A stretch of 64,000 nucleotides of DNA from Streptomyces erythrochromogenes (GCF_036170895.1 NZ_CP108036.1:1178001-1242000), one strand, 5' to 3'. Shown: positions 16,537 to 26,231, counted from the first letter of the stretch. Made by a program: numbers and translations. The notes: a model not told the origin generated them from the sequence alone.

Positions 16537-16926
16537 ATGTTCCGGAGACGGCTGGGGACCCCGGGGGCCGACGAGTGCGATGCCGCACCTGCGCCCGACG
16601 CGGGCCCGGTCGAACGCGTGGCGCCGATGCCACCGGAGCCGTGGGACCCCGCGGCTCCGGTGGCACGGCTTCCGATCACGAACGACGGCGCCCGCCCGCT
16701 GGAGCTCTTCATCGAACCGTACTGCTGGAGCGAGTGGCTGGAGCCGGGCGCGAGGGTCACGGTCGTGACGGTGGGCAAGGCGGGCGCGGACCTTCCCTGG
16801 TCGGGTACCAGCGTCCCCGATGAGCCGTTCGAACTGCAGTACCTCGCGGACACGCTCGTGGTCTGGCCGTACGGCGACCTGGTCCTCGTCCTGGACGCGA
16901 GCGGGAACGAGCTGTACCGGTTCTGA
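16537..16926 (+). CDS. Hypothetical protein, 129 aa
   Basis: A 129-residue protein with a disordered Pro/Ala-rich N-terminal third. The beta-rich domain after it contains LPITNDGARPLELFIEPYCWSEWLEPG and FELQYLADTLVVWPYGDLVLVLDASGNELYRF. I do not recognise the family; the beta-strand pattern suggests a small sandwich domain. It begins 9 nt after uvrA2 and could be co-transcribed. There is no clear Shine-Dalgarno sequence and no membrane segment. Confidence 0.7.
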   Translation: MFRRRLGTPGADECDAAPAPDAGPVERVAPMPPEPWDPAAPVARLPITNDGARPLELFIEPYCWSEWLEPGARVTVVTVGKAGADLPWSGTSVPDEPFELQYLADTLVVWPYGDLVLVLDASGNELYRF

Positions 16927-16929
16927 GGC

Positions 16930-17580
16930 TCAGGCGTCGCCGGACAGGAGCTGTTGGGGCAGTTCGCGGAAGCTCCACTGCCCGCTGCGGCGGGTGAACT
17001 GCCAGACCAGGTCGTAGCGGTCGGGCCAGGACGCGGGGAGTCCGAGGACCTGGTGGGCGCCGAGGGCGCGCACCAGGCGGGGGATCCCGGTGTGCTCCCA
17101 GCAGACGAGTGCGGGCATGGGCCCGGCCAGCACGGCGTGTGCCAGGGCGGGTTCGGCGCCGACGGCGAACTCGGCGCGTACCGGGGTGCGCAGTGCGGTG
17201 GCCAGGGCGGTCACGGTCTGCCGGCACCGGGCGGGGGCGCGGCCCTTGCCGCCGGCGGCGAAGACCGCGGCGGGGCGGGGCAGAGGGGCGCCCTTGGCCG
17301 GCGGGAAGAGCCGCGGCAGCTCCTCGGCCCGGCGCCAGCCGCGCCCGGCCAGTGAGCCGGGGTCGTCCTCGCCGTCCTCGTCCCAGCCGGAGTCCCCGGC
17401 GTACGGTTTCTCGCCGTGCCGGATCACCATGACCACGGCGTCCTTGGGGGCGGGCTGCTGCCCGGATGCCGGGGTGCGGGGCGCTTCCTCGCCGGAGCAG
17501 CCGGCCGCGGCCAGTGGCACGAGGGCGGCGGCCAGTACGGCTCTGCGGCGTGGTCCGGTCCCGGCGGGGGCTTCTGGCAT
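16930..17580 (-). CDS. Histidine phosphatase family lipoprotein
   Basis: A 216-residue exported protein. The signal peptide has an Arg-Arg-Arg start (GPRRRAVLAAALVPL) and a lipobox LAAAGC (Cys about 27), so it may use Tat. The mature domain begins VVMVIRHGEKPY, the RHG motif of phosphoglycerate-mutase-type phosphatases, and has a second conserved stretch AALRTPVRAEFAV and CRQTV. A late ALVCWEHTGIPRLV provides the usual second His. Substrate unknown. It is convergent with the 129-aa gene with a 3-nt gap. ATG 17580 is the most likely start. Confidence 0.82.
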   Translation of the reverse strand: MPEAPAGTGPRRRAVLAAALVPLAAAGCSGEEAPRTPASGQQPAPKDAVVMVIRHGEKPYAGDSGWDEDGEDDPGSLAGRGWRRAEELPRLFPPAKGAPLPRPAAVFAAGGKGRAPARCRQTVTALATALRTPVRAEFAVGAEPALAHAVLAGPMPALVCWEHTGIPRLVRALGAHQVLGLPASWPDRYDLVWQFTRRSGQWSFRELPQQLLSGDA

Positions 17581-17652
17581 GGGCCCACTGTCTCCCATGC
17601 CCCGCGCGCCGCCGGGGCACGGCACGACGGCCGCCCGCCCGGTCAGCCGATC

Positions 17653-17686
17653 GGCGCAGGGCCCCGGGACGGCGGGGTCCTGCGCC
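17653..17686. terminator. Hairpin after the sdh operon
   Basis: GGCGCAGGGCCCC (17653-17665) pairs with GGGGTCCTGCGCC (17674-17686) with one G-U pair and an 8-nt loop. It is 22 nt beyond the sdhB stop. Confidence 0.6.
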
Positions 17687-17707
17687 GGGCTCCGCGTCCG
17701 GCCGGGG

Positions 17708-18454
17708 TCAGCGGGGGCCCTTGCGGACCGCCCGCAGCCATTCCTTGTTCATCGCGGCGATCGACGGGAGCGGGATGCCCTTCGGGCAGGCCGTGGCGCA
17801 TTCGCCGGTGAGGGTGCAGCCGCCGAAGCCCTCCTCGTCCATGCGGGCCACCATGTCCAGGACACGGGTCTCCCGTTCCGGCGAGCCCTGCGGGAGGACG
17901 TTGAGGTGGTTGACCTTGGCGGAGGTGAACAGCATCGCCGAGCCGTTGGGGCAGGCCGCCACGCACGCGCCGCAGCCGATGCACTCGGCGTGCTCGAAGG
18001 CGAAGTCGGCGTCTGCCTTGGGCACGGCGGTGGCGTGCGCCTCGGGGGCGGCGCCGGTGGGTGCGGTGATGTAGCCGCCGGCCTGGATGATCCGGTCGAA
18101 GGCGCCCCGGTCGACGACCAGGTCCTTGACCACGGGGAAGGCCGCGGCCCGCCAGGGCTCGACGTCGATGGTGTCGCCGTCGGCGAAGGAGCGCATGTGG
18201 AGCTGGCAGGTGGTGGTGCGCTCGGGGCCGTGGGCGTCGCCGTTGATGACGAGGCTGCAGGCGCCGCAGATGCCCTCGCGGCAGTCGTGGTCGAAGGCGA
18301 CCGGGTCCTCACCGCGCAGGATGAGGTCCTCGTTGAGGGTGTCGAGCATCTCCAGGAAGGACATGTCCTCGGAGATGCCGTCGACCTCGTACGAGGCCAT
18401 GTGGCCGGGGGCGTCGGCGCCGCGCTGGCGCCAGACGCGCAGGGTGAGCTTCAT
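17708..18454 (-). CDS. sdhB: Succinate dehydrogenase iron-sulfur subunit
   Basis: A 248-residue iron-sulfur protein that moves electrons from FAD to the quinone site. The 2Fe-2S ligands are in [16 protein letters not shown], and further cysteines in CQLHM. The 4Fe-4S/3Fe-4S cluster motifs are [15 protein letters not shown] and [15 protein letters not shown]. The last gene of sdhCAB; its ATG overlaps the sdhA stop. The sequence pattern is of the menaquinone-linked fumarate reductase/succinate dehydrogenase type that pairs with a single five-helix cytochrome b. Confidence 0.95.
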   Translation of the reverse strand: MKLTLRVWRQRGADAPGHMASYEVDGISEDMSFLEMLDTLNEDLILRGEDPVAFDHDCREGICGACSLVINGDAHGPERTTTCQLHMRSFADGDTIDVEPWRAAAFPVVKDLVVDRGAFDRIIQAGGYITAPTGAAPEAHATAVPKADADFAFEHAECIGCGACVAACPNGSAMLFTSAKVNHLNVLPQGSPERETRVLDMVARMDEEGFGGCTLTGECATACPKGIPLPSIAAMNKEWLRAVRKGPR

Positions 18455-20400
18455 GCGTAGCTCCGCTGGGTGGGGTGGACGTACTCGAAGACGAGGTCTT
18501 CCTTGTGCAGGACGGGGGCGGTACCGGTGGCGGTGAACTCCCACGCCGCGGCGTAGGCGAAGGCCTCGTCCCGGCGGGCCGCCTCGCCGTCCGGGGTCTG
18601 GGACTCCTCGCGGAAGTGGCCGCCGCAGGACTCGGCGCGGTGGAGCGCGTCGAGACACATCAGCTCGGCCAGTTCGAGGTAGTCCACGACGCGGTTGGCC
18701 TTCTCCAGCGACTGGTTGAACTCGTCGCCGGTTCCGGGGACCTTGATGCGGCGCCAGAACTCCTCGCGGATCCGCGGGATGCGGTCCAGAGCCTTGCGCA
18801 GGCCCTGTTCGCTGCGGGCCATCCCGCAGTACTCCCACATGAGTTCGCCGATCTCGCGGTGGAAGGAGTCGGGGGTGCGGTCGCCGTCGACGGCGAGCAG
18901 CTTCTCCAGCCGCTCCCGGGTCTCGCGTACGACGGCCACCGCTTCGGGGTGGGTGTCGTCGACGGTGTCGCGGTGGGGGTGGCGGGCGAGGTAGTCGTTG
19001 ATGGTGGAGGGGAGCACGAAGTAGCCGTCGGCGAGGCCCTGCATGAGGGCGGAGGCCCCGAGGCGGTTGGCGCCGTGGTCGGAGAAGTTCGCCTCGCCGA
19101 TCGCGAACAGGCCGGGGACGGTGGTCTGGAGGTCGTAGTCGACCCACAGGCCGCCCATCGTGTAATGCACGGCCGGGTAGATCCGCATCGGGACCTCGTA
19201 CGGGTTCTCCGCGGTGATCCGCTCGTACATCTCGAAGAGGTTGCCGTACTTCTCGGCGACCTTGTCGCGGCCCATGCGGCGGATGGCGTCGGCGAAGTCG
19301 AGGTAGACACCCTGCCCGCCGGGACCGACGCCGCGGCCCTCGTCGCAGACGTTCTTGGCGGCGCGGGAGGCGATGTCGCGGGGCACGAGGTTGCCGAAGG
19401 AGGGGTAGATCCGCTCCAGGTAGTAGTCGCGCTCCGACTCGGGGATGTCGGCGGCGGGGCGGGTGTCGCCCTTGGCCTTGGGGACCCAGATGCGGCCGTC
19501 GTTGCGCAGGGACTCGCTCATGAGGGTGAGCTTGGACTGGTGGTCGCCCGTGCGCGGGATGCAGGTGGGGTGGATCTGGGTGAAGCAGGGGTTGGCGAAG
19601 TACGCGCCGCGCCGGTGCGCCCGCCAGACGGCGGTCGCGTTGGAGTTCATGGCGTTGGTGGAGAGGTAGAAGACGTTGCCGTAGCCGCCGCTCGCCAGGA
19701 CCACGGCGTCGGCGTAGTGGGTGGAGATCTCGCCGGTGATCAGGTCGCGGGCGACGATGCCGCGGGCGACGCCGTCGACCACGATCAGGTCGAGCATCTC
19801 GGTGCGGGCGTGCATCTCGACGTTGCCCGCGGCGATCTGCCGGGAGAGGGCCTGGTAGGCGCCGAGGAGGAGCTGCTGTCCGGTCTGGCCGCGGGCGTAG
19901 AACGTGCGGGAGACCTGGACGCCGCCGAAGGAGCGGGTGTCGAGGAGGCCGCCGTACTCGCGGGCGAAGGGGACGCCCTGGGCCACGCACTGGTCGATGA
20001 TCTCGACGGAGATCTGGGCGAGGCGGTGCACGTTCGATTCGCGGGCGCGGAAGTCGCCGCCCTTGACGGTGTCGTAGAAGAGGCGGTGCACCGAGTCGCC
20101 GTCGTTGCGGTAGTTCTTGGCGGCGTTGATGCCGCCCTGCGCGGCGATGGAGTGGGCCCGGCGCGGGGAGTCGGAGAAGCAGAACTGGACGACGTGGTAG
20201 CCCTGCTCGGCGAGGGTCGCGCCGGCCGATCCGCCCGCCAGGCCGGTCCCGACGACGATGACGGTGTGCTTGCGGCGGTTGGCGGGGTTGACGAGCTTGG
20301 CCTCGAAGCGGCGCCGGTCCCAGCGGTCCGCGATGGGGCCTTCGGGGGCCTTGGTGTCGGCGACGGGCTCGCCGGTGGTGTGGTCTGCGTAGTTGCTCAC
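18451..20400 (-). CDS. sdhA: Succinate dehydrogenase/fumarate reductase flavoprotein subunit
   Basis: A 649-residue flavoprotein that oxidises succinate to fumarate. The FAD-binding motif [21 protein letters not shown] is at about residue 48, the covalent-FAD region [14 protein letters not shown] follows, and the active-site segment HPTCIPRTG and [27 protein letters not shown] are intact. GTG 20400 starts just after the sdhC stop (2 nt gap). It overlaps sdhB by ATGA. The C-terminal [27 protein letters not shown] is typical of the long actinobacterial form. Confidence 0.96.
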   Translation of the reverse strand: MSNYADHTTGEPVADTKAPEGPIADRWDRRRFEAKLVNPANRRKHTVIVVGTGLAGGSAGATLAEQGYHVVQFCFSDSPRRAHSIAAQGGINAAKNYRNDGDSVHRLFYDTVKGGDFRARESNVHRLAQISVEIIDQCVAQGVPFAREYGGLLDTRSFGGVQVSRTFYARGQTGQQLLLGAYQALSRQIAAGNVEMHARTEMLDLIVVDGVARGIVARDLITGEISTHYADAVVLASGGYGNVFYLSTNAMNSNATAVWRAHRRGAYFANPCFTQIHPTCIPRTGDHQSKLTLMSESLRNDGRIWVPKAKGDTRPAADIPESERDYYLERIYPSFGNLVPRDIASRAAKNVCDEGRGVGPGGQGVYLDFADAIRRMGRDKVAEKYGNLFEMYERITAENPYEVPMRIYPAVHYTMGGLWVDYDLQTTVPGLFAIGEANFSDHGANRLGASALMQGLADGYFVLPSTINDYLARHPHRDTVDDTHPEAVAVVRETRERLEKLLAVDGDRTPDSFHREIGELMWEYCGMARSEQGLRKALDRIPRIREEFWRRIKVPGTGDEFNQSLEKANRVVDYLELAELMCLDALHRAESCGGHFREESQTPDGEAARRDEAFAYAAAWEFTATGTAPVLHKEDLVFEYVHPTQRSYA

Positions 20401-20402
20401 GG

Positions 20403-21098
20403 TCAGTTCACCATTCCGGTCATGACGGCGACGGGGACGGACACGAAGCCCGCGAAGAGGACGGCGGCCAGGCCGTTGGCGAGGGCCTTCAGCGTCCGCT
20501 CGCGCCGGGCCCGGCCCGCGCCGAGGGTCTGGGCCGCGCTCCAGAAGCCGTGCCGGACGTGCAGGCCGAGCGCGGCCATCGCCACGATGTAGATGGTGTT
20601 CCCGTACCAGGTGGAGAAGGTGGCGAGGACGTTCTCGTACGGGTGGCCGGCCCATGCGCGCTCGTTGACGGTGAGCGTGGTGAGGTCGAGCAGGTGCCAG
20701 ACGATGAACAGGCCGAGGATGATGCCGCCCCAGCGCATGGTGCGGGTGGCGTAGCTCGCGCGGCGGCGCTTGTGGACGTACTTGACCGGGCGGGCCTTGA
20801 TGTCGAGCCGGCTGAGCTGGTAGGCGGAGACGGCGTGCGCGACGACGGCGGCGAGGAGCACCGCGCGGACGATCCACAGGGCCCACTCGTAGTGGAGGAA
20901 GGGCGAGCCGAGGGTGCGCAGCCAGTGGGCGTAGCCGTTGAACTCGTCCGCCCCGAAGAAGATCTTGAGGTTGCCGAGCATGTGCACGACGAGGTAGCCG
21001 AGCATGATCAGCCCGGAGACCGCCATGACGGTCTTCTTTCCGATGGTGGAGCCCCAGAGCGAGGGGGCGCTCGTCCGGGTGCGCGTTGCCAGAGCCAT
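20403..21098 (-). CDS. sdhC: Succinate dehydrogenase cytochrome b subunit
   Basis: A 231-residue membrane anchor of the cytochrome b558 family (B. subtilis type), with five predicted helices. Likely haem ligands are in [28 protein letters not shown] and [12 protein letters not shown]. One protein with two haems replaces separate SdhC and SdhD subunits. It passes electrons to menaquinone. It is the first gene of the operon; its promoter region (about 70 nt) is shared with a divergent LysR gene and carries repeated GACAT sites. Confidence 0.93.
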   Translation of the reverse strand: MALATRTRTSAPSLWGSTIGKKTVMAVSGLIMLGYLVVHMLGNLKIFFGADEFNGYAHWLRTLGSPFLHYEWALWIVRAVLLAAVVAHAVSAYQLSRLDIKARPVKYVHKRRRASYATRTMRWGGIILGLFIVWHLLDLTTLTVNERAWAGHPYENVLATFSTWYGNTIYIVAMAALGLHVRHGFWSAAQTLGAGRARRERTLKALANGLAAVLFAGFVSVPVAVMTGMVN

Positions 21099-21136
21099 GC
21101 CTTCGACGGTAGGGACGGAGGACCCGAAAGGTCCAA

Positions 21137-21165
21137 GACATGATGTCGGTCATCTTGATAGACAT
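21137..21165. promoter_or_regulatory. GACAT half-site array between sdhC and lysR
   Basis: GACAT at 21137-21141 and ATGTC at 21143-21147 form an inverted pair around one base, and a further GACAT lies at 21161-21165. ATGTC-N13-GACAT is LysR-like dyad symmetry. The site lies in the 72-nt divergent gap, immediately before the lysR start. Confidence 0.5.
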
Positions 21166-21170
21166 GACCT

Positions 21171-22049
21171 ATGCAGTTCCAGCAGCTCCTCTACTTCGTG
21201 GCCGTGGCCGAGACCCGGCACTTCACCCGGGCCGCCGAGCAGGTCCACGTGGCCCAGCCGTCGCTCTCCCAGCAGATCAAGGCGCTGGAGCGGGAGCTGG
21301 GGGCCGAGCTCTTCAGCCGCGCCCGGGGCAACATCACGCTGACGGACGCGGGCGAGGCGCTGCTGCCGCTAGCCCGGCGGATCCTGGCGGACGCGGACAC
21401 GGCGCGGCTGGAGGTGCAGGAACTGGCGCAGCTGCGGCGCGGGCGGATCCGGCTGGGGGCAACGCCGAGCGTGTGCACGGGCCTGCTGCCGGGCGTGCTG
21501 CGGGCCTTCCACCTGGCGCATCCGGGGATCGAGCTGCTGATCGAGGAGAGCGGTTCGCTCGACCTCGTACGGGAGCTGGCGCGCGGGGCGCTGGACCTGG
21601 CGCTGATCGCCCTGCCGTTGCCGCCCTCGGCGCCGGCCCTGACGACGGTGGAGCTGCTGACGGAGGACCTGGTGGTGGTGTCCTCGACGAAGCTGCCGGC
21701 GCCCGGCGGGGGCAGGGAGCTGACCATCGCGGCGTTGCGCGACGAGCCGATGGTGATGTTCCGGCACGGCTACGACCTGCGGGAGCTGACCGTGGCGGCC
21801 TGCCGGGCGGAGGGCTTCGAGCCGTCCTTCACGGTGGAGGGCGGCGAGATGGACGCGGTGCTGGGCTTCGCGCGGGCGGGGCTGGGCGTCGCGGTGGTCC
21901 CGGCGATGGTGGTGGCCGACGCGGGCCCGGGGCTGCGGGCGACGCCGCTGGCCGGCTCGCCGCTGCGGCGGACGATCGCGCTGGCCCACCGCACCGACGT
22001 GGCTCCCCCGCGCGCGGCGCGCGAGCTGAAGCGCATGCTGATGGCGTGA
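21171..22049 (+). CDS. LysR family regulator, divergent from sdhCAB
   Basis: A 292-residue LysR-type regulator. Residues 1-60 are the winged helix (FVAVAETRHFTRAAEQVHVAQPSLSQQIKALERELGAELF). The co-inducer domain follows from about 90 (RIRLGATPSVCTGLLPGVLRAFHLAHPGIELLIEE). It lies divergently from sdhC, with GACAT half-sites in the gap. The likely targets are sdhCAB and itself, which would link the complex to a metabolite signal. The inducer is unknown. Confidence 0.92.
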   Translation: MQFQQLLYFVAVAETRHFTRAAEQVHVAQPSLSQQIKALERELGAELFSRARGNITLTDAGEALLPLARRILADADTARLEVQELAQLRRGRIRLGATPSVCTGLLPGVLRAFHLAHPGIELLIEESGSLDLVRELARGALDLALIALPLPPSAPALTTVELLTEDLVVVSSTKLPAPGGGRELTIAALRDEPMVMFRHGYDLRELTVAACRAEGFEPSFTVEGGEMDAVLGFARAGLGVAVVPAMVVADAGPGLRATPLAGSPLRRTIALAHRTDVAPPRAARELKRMLMA

Positions 22050-22062
22050 GCCCGGCGGGGCC

Positions 22063-22107
22063 CCTGCCCGCGACCCTCAGGCGGGGGCGGGCGGTGCCGC
22101 GGGCAGG
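22063..22107. terminator. Hairpin between convergent lysR and tetR
   Basis: CCTGCCCGCG (22063-22072) pairs with CGCGGGCAGG (22098-22107). The arms enclose the tetR stop codon, so it could end both transcripts. The loop is long (25 nt). Confidence 0.4.
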
Positions 22108-22730
22108 GCCCGGTCGAGGCCGTCGGCGAGCATGCCGAAGGCCAGGTCGGCGTCGGCCACGGCGGCCGCGTGGGCCTCATCGGCGCTCTGCCCGGCATCG
22201 AGCCGCTGCCAGTTCTCCCGCCCCAGCTCGTGGCGGACCGCCACCACATGGACGGCCGCCAGCCGTGCGGCGAGCGGCGGCACCGACTCCGCCTCCAGGG
22301 CGGCGGCGAGCAGCTCGACCTCGCGGTCGCTGTAGTGGGACAGGCGCGACTCCAGGCTGGCGGTGGAGTAGAGCAGCCGCTGGAAGGCGAGGACCTCCGG
22401 GTGGTCGCAGAGCCCGGTGATCGGGTCCCGTTCGGCGAGGGCCGTCAGGAACTGGGCGTGCACGGCTCCCACCGGCGACCGGCCCGCGGGCCGGTCGCGG
22501 ACGATGCGCGCCACCTCGTCCTGGTGGTCGGCGAACCGGTCGAGGAGCAGGTCCTCCTTCGTCGGGAAGTACCGGAAGAGGGTGGGCTTGGACACCTCGG
22601 CAGCCGCGGCGACATCGGCCACCGACACGGCGTCGAAGCCGCGCTCCAGGAAGAGCTCCAGCGCCGTGGCCGCCAGCTGGCGGCGCGTCCGGAGCTTCTT
22701 GCTCTCGCGCAGACCCGTCGTGTTCTCCAT
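22077..22730 (-). CDS. TetR family regulator of the divergent monooxygenase
   Basis: A 217-residue TetR protein. The N-terminal helix-turn-helix (KLRTRRQLAATALELFLERGFDAVSVADVAAAAEVSKPTLFRYFPTKEDLL) is clear. The C-terminal ligand domain is unrelated to well-known members. ATG 22730 is better placed than GTG 22736 (AGGG 8 nt before it). It is divergent from an FAD monooxygenase gene, and an AT-rich palindrome lies between them. That is the classic arrangement of a local repressor that senses the enzyme's substrate. Confidence 0.92.
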   Translation of the reverse strand: MENTTGLRESKKLRTRRQLAATALELFLERGFDAVSVADVAAAAEVSKPTLFRYFPTKEDLLLDRFADHQDEVARIVRDRPAGRSPVGAVHAQFLTALAERDPITGLCDHPEVLAFQRLLYSTASLESRLSHYSDREVELLAAALEAESVPPLAARLAAVHVVAVRHELGRENWQRLDAGQSADEAHAAAVADADLAFGMLADGLDRALPAAPPAPA

Positions 22731-22759
22731 GGGCACACCCTAGCACGAATGAGAGACTC

Positions 22760-22775
22760 GGTAAATTTTTTAACC
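22760..22775. promoter_or_regulatory. AT-rich palindrome, likely TetR operator
   Basis: GGTAAATTTTTTAACC, an imperfect palindrome with GGT/ACC ends. It is strikingly AT-rich for this genome, is flanked by CGG repeats (CGGTAAA, CGGTTG) and lies in the 105-nt gap between tetR and the monooxygenase. Confidence 0.55.
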
Positions 22776-22835
22776 CGGTTGCTTTTTCTGTCGGGAGCCG
22801 CTTTCCTTGAGACATCGACGAGGAGAGGACTTCCG

Positions 22836-23915
22836 ATGAACCACACCGATGTACTGATCGCCGGCTCCGGCCCCACCGGCCTCACGCTCGCCTGCGACCT
22901 CGCCCGGCGCGGATTCGCCGTCCGCGTCATCGAGCGGCGCACCGAACCACACCGCGAGTCCCGGGCCAAGGGGCTCCGGGCCGGCAGCCTCGCGATCTTC
23001 CAGGAGCTCGGCGTGGCCGAGCCCTTGATCGCCACCGGCACCGCGGGAGTGGTCCTGCGCAAGTACTTCGACGGCGAGCACATCAACGACACCCCCACCC
23101 CGGCGGACGCCGGCCTGCTGATCGGGCAGTGGCAGACCGAAGAGGCGCTGCGCGACCGGCTCGCCGGACTGGACGTGCACGTCGAGTACGGGGCGGAGCT
23201 CGTCGGCATCACCCAGGACGAGGAGGGGGTGCGCGCCGAGCTGGCGGACGGAAGCGTGATCGCGGCCCGCTATCTCGCCGGGTGCGACGGCGGGCGCAGC
23301 ACCACCCGCAAGCTGCTCGGCATCCCCTTCGAGGGGAACGGGGAGACGGAGCCCGCGATGGTCATCGGTGACGTCAGGGCGCCGGGGCTCGGCCGGGACG
23401 CCTGGCACCAGTGGTTCACATCGGAGGGCGGCGGCATGCTGCTCTGCCCGATGCCGGGGACGGACTCCTTCCAGCTCCAGGCCTCACCCGAGCAGGACGA
23501 GCACGGCGAACCGCTGCCGCCCTCCCTGGAGAGCTTCCAGCGGATCTTCGACCGGTGCGCCGGGATGCCGGGCATCCGGCTGGAGGATCCCACCTGGCTC
23601 TCCTCCTGGCGGGTCAACGTCCGCATGGCCACCCGGTTCCGGGAGGGCCGGGTCCTCCTCGCCGGCGACGCCGCCCACGTGCACCCGATAGCCGGCGGGC
23701 TGGGCATGAACACCGGCATCGCGGACGCGGCGGCGCTCGGCCGGGCCCTGTCCGCCGCCCTCGCCGGGCCGGACGCGGACGCGGCGCTCGACGCGTACGA
23801 GACGGAGCGGCTGGCGGTGGCCGCGGGAGTCCTGGCCGATACCGCCGAGCGGTACGAGCGGGTCGTGGAAGCCGTCCGGACCCCCGGCCGCGGGACGGAG
23901 GTCGGACTGGACTGA
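22836..23915 (+). CDS. FAD-dependent monooxygenase (PHBH-like)
   Basis: A 359-residue flavoprotein aromatic hydroxylase. The FAD-binding Rossmann motif is VLIAGSGPTGLTLACDLARRG, the family 'DG' motif is YLAGCDGGRSTTRKLLG, and the second FAD motif is GRVLLAGDAAHVHPIAGGLGMNTGIADAAALG. It is shorter than PHBH-type drug hydroxylases (about 500), as the C-terminal thioredoxin-like domain is absent. A strong AGGAGAGG precedes the ATG. The likely regulator is the divergent TetR protein. Substrate unknown; detoxification or drug inactivation is plausible. Confidence 0.92.
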   Translation: MNHTDVLIAGSGPTGLTLACDLARRGFAVRVIERRTEPHRESRAKGLRAGSLAIFQELGVAEPLIATGTAGVVLRKYFDGEHINDTPTPADAGLLIGQWQTEEALRDRLAGLDVHVEYGAELVGITQDEEGVRAELADGSVIAARYLAGCDGGRSTTRKLLGIPFEGNGETEPAMVIGDVRAPGLGRDAWHQWFTSEGGGMLLCPMPGTDSFQLQASPEQDEHGEPLPPSLESFQRIFDRCAGMPGIRLEDPTWLSSWRVNVRMATRFREGRVLLAGDAAHVHPIAGGLGMNTGIADAAALGRALSAALAGPDADAALDAYETERLAVAAGVLADTAERYERVVEAVRTPGRGTEVGLD

Positions 23916-23958
23916 CGTGGCGCCGCACCCCGGAGCCGGGCGCCACCGGGACCGCGCC

Positions 23959-23982
23959 GCCCGGGCCGGCACGGGCCCGGGC
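23959..23982. terminator. Hairpin between monooxygenase and rmdA
   Basis: GCCCGGGCC (23959-23967) pairs perfectly with GGCCCGGGC (23974-23982) around 6 nt, between convergent stops at 23915 and 23988. Confidence 0.6.
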
Positions 23983-23987
23983 AGCGG

Positions 23988-26231
23988 TCAGGAAGGCGTG
24001 GGCACCGCGTCCGAGAGGGACAGGGTGTGGATGCGGTCGGGGGCCCCGGGGCGGGCGTAGTACCAGCCCTGGGCGGTGTCGCAGCCGAGCGCGCGCAGCT
24101 GGGCGGCCTGCGCGCCGGTCTCCACGCCCTCGACGGTGACGGCGAGTTCGAGGCTGTGGGCCAGGGCGACGATCCCCTCCACGATCTTGAGGTCGACCGG
24201 GTCGGCGGGCTGCTGCTGCATCCCCCGGGTGAAGGAGCGGTCGAGCTTGAGCACGCTGACCGGCAGCCGCCGCAGATTGGCCAGGTTGGAGTAGCCGGTG
24301 CCGAAGTCGTCGAGCGCGATGTCCACGCCGAGTTCGGCCAGCCGGCGCAGCGGCTCCAGCAGTTCGTCGTCCGCGCCTATGAGGGCCGATTCGGTGACTT
24401 CCAGGCACAGCGCGCCCGGGGCGAGGCCGGACTTCTCCAGCACCGCCACGGTGTCGGCGACCAGACCCGGGTGGTGCAGCTGGGTCGGCGAGAGGTTGAC
24501 GTTGATCCGCAGGGCGGATCCCCCGTGCTCGCGCTGCCAGATGCGGGCCTGGCGGACGGCCTCCTCGAGGACCCACCGGCCGAGGGGGACGATCAGCCCG
24601 GTCCGTTCGGCGAGCGGGATGAAGCGGTCGGGGCCGAGCACCCCGTACTGCGGGTGGGACCAGCGCACCAGTGCCTCGGCACCGTGCACGGTGCCGTCGC
24701 GCATGTGGACCAGCGGCTGGTACTCGATGAAGAACTCGCCGCGCTCCAGCGCCGCCGGCAGGGCGTTGGTCAGTCCGTGCCGGGTGATCGCACGGGCGTC
24801 GGCCTCGGCGTCGGCGAACTCGAAGCGGTTGCCGCCCGCCGCCTTGGCCCGGTACATGGTGATGTCGGCGCTGCGCAGCACCTCGGCCGGGGTGCGCTCC
24901 TTGGCCCGTCCCTCGACGATGCCGATGCTCCCCCGGACCGTCAGCTCCCGGCCCTCCAGCCGGATCGGCGTCGAAAGGGCCGTCAGGATGCGGACGGCGA
25001 GCTCGGTCACCTGCTCCTCGGTGTCCGGGCCGGTGGTCAGCGCGACGAACTCGTCGCCGCCGAGCCGGGCGACGACCTCGCCGGGACCGGTCGCACAGCT
25101 CTGCAGCCGGTCGGCGACCTCCACCAGCAGCCGGTCGCCCGCCGAGTGCCCGAGGCTGTCGTTGACCGCCTTGAAGCCGTCGAGGTCCAGGTAGCACAGG
25201 CCGTAGCGGTCGCCGCCGGACCCGCTGAGGGCCTTCTCCAGGCGTTCGAAGAACAGCGTCCGGTTGGGCAGTCCGGTGAGGGCGTCGTGGGTGGCCTCGT
25301 AGCGCAGGCGCAGGTTGAGCAGCCGGCGTTCGGTGGTGTCCTCCATCAGCGCCAGCTGGTACTGCGGCTTGCCCTCGGCGTCGCGCAGCAGCGACACCGT
25401 CAGGTTGGTCCAGAGCACGGTCCCGTCGTGGCGGTAGTACGGCTTCTCCACGCGGTAGCTCTCGCGCTCACCGCGCACCAGCTCGCCGTACATCCGCCAG
25501 ACGTGCGGGGTGTCGTCGGGGTGGCCCCACTCGCTGACGTTGCGGCTGCGGACGTGCCCCTCCAGGCCGCCGAACATCTGGAGCAGCGTGTCGTTGACCT
25601 CCAGGACGTTCCCGTCGAGATCGGCGATGCCGATGCCGACGGCCGCGCCCTCGAAGACCGCCCGGAAGCGTTCCTCGCTCGCGTGCAGGGCCTGCTGGGC
25701 GTCGGTGCGGGCGGTCAGCGCGGAGCGGGCGATGGCCTCCTGCTCGCTGAGGGTGCGCTCGCGCAGCGCCCGGGCGTATCCGGCCGCGATGGCGTGCTGG
25801 AGCCGGGCGCAGCGCGCGTGGTACTCGGCGGTGGCCTCCACACCGGAGCCTTCGAGTCCGTCCGGTCCGCAGTAGAGGACCAGGTAGGACTCGATCACGC
25901 CGAGGGTGCCGGCGAGGGCCTCGGGGTCCGTGCAGTGCACGGCGACGAGATCCGCCCCCACCCGCTGGGCGACGGTGGCGTCGAAGGGCCTGGCGTGCAG
26001 GGCCTCGGTGAGGGTCCGGGTGAGCGGCACGAGGTGCCGTTCGAACTCGGGCCGGGTCAGCGAGGTCGCGGTGACGGGGAAGATGGCCCGCCCCCAGATC
26101 GTCGCGAAGCGGGAGATCCGGTCCTCGATGCCGCCGTCGGGCGCGGCCGCGGGCCCCGCGGCCGGTGCGGGCGCGGCTGCGGGCGCCGCGACGGTGTTCG
26201 GCGCGCCCGCCGTCTGTGCCGGAAGTCTCAC
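23988..26231 (-). CDS. rmdA: RmdA-like PAS-GGDEF-EAL c-di-GMP turnover protein
   Basis: A 747-residue signalling protein. After a Pro/Ala-rich start (1-33) come an alpha-helical N-terminal region (35-185), a PAS domain (about 185-305), GGDEF (about 310-480) and EAL (about 485-740). The catalytic GGDEF motif is intact (391-395, RLGGDEFVAL), and the EAL motif is intact (519-521, GAEALVRW), followed by DDFGTGYSN and KLDRSF. Both synthesis and breakdown of c-di-GMP are possible. The domain order and position near sdh match RmdA of S. coelicolor (SCO0928, from memory). GTG 26231 overlaps the methyltransferase stop (GTGA). c-di-GMP controls development through BldD in these bacteria. Confidence 0.87.
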   Translation of the reverse strand: MRLPAQTAGAPNTVAAPAAAPAPAAGPAAAPDGGIEDRISRFATIWGRAIFPVTATSLTRPEFERHLVPLTRTLTEALHARPFDATVAQRVGADLVAVHCTDPEALAGTLGVIESYLVLYCGPDGLEGSGVEATAEYHARCARLQHAIAAGYARALRERTLSEQEAIARSALTARTDAQQALHASEERFRAVFEGAAVGIGIADLDGNVLEVNDTLLQMFGGLEGHVRSRNVSEWGHPDDTPHVWRMYGELVRGERESYRVEKPYYRHDGTVLWTNLTVSLLRDAEGKPQYQLALMEDTTERRLLNLRLRYEATHDALTGLPNRTLFFERLEKALSGSGGDRYGLCYLDLDGFKAVNDSLGHSAGDRLLVEVADRLQSCATGPGEVVARLGGDEFVALTTGPDTEEQVTELAVRILTALSTPIRLEGRELTVRGSIGIVEGRAKERTPAEVLRSADITMYRAKAAGGNRFEFADAEADARAITRHGLTNALPAALERGEFFIEYQPLVHMRDGTVHGAEALVRWSHPQYGVLGPDRFIPLAERTGLIVPLGRWVLEEAVRQARIWQREHGGSALRINVNLSPTQLHHPGLVADTVAVLEKSGLAPGALCLEVTESALIGADDELLEPLRRLAELGVDIALDDFGTGYSNLANLRRLPVSVLKLDRSFTRGMQQQPADPVDLKIVEGIVALAHSLELAVTVEGVETGAQAAQLRALGCDTAQGWYYARPGAPDRIHTLSLSDAVPTPS

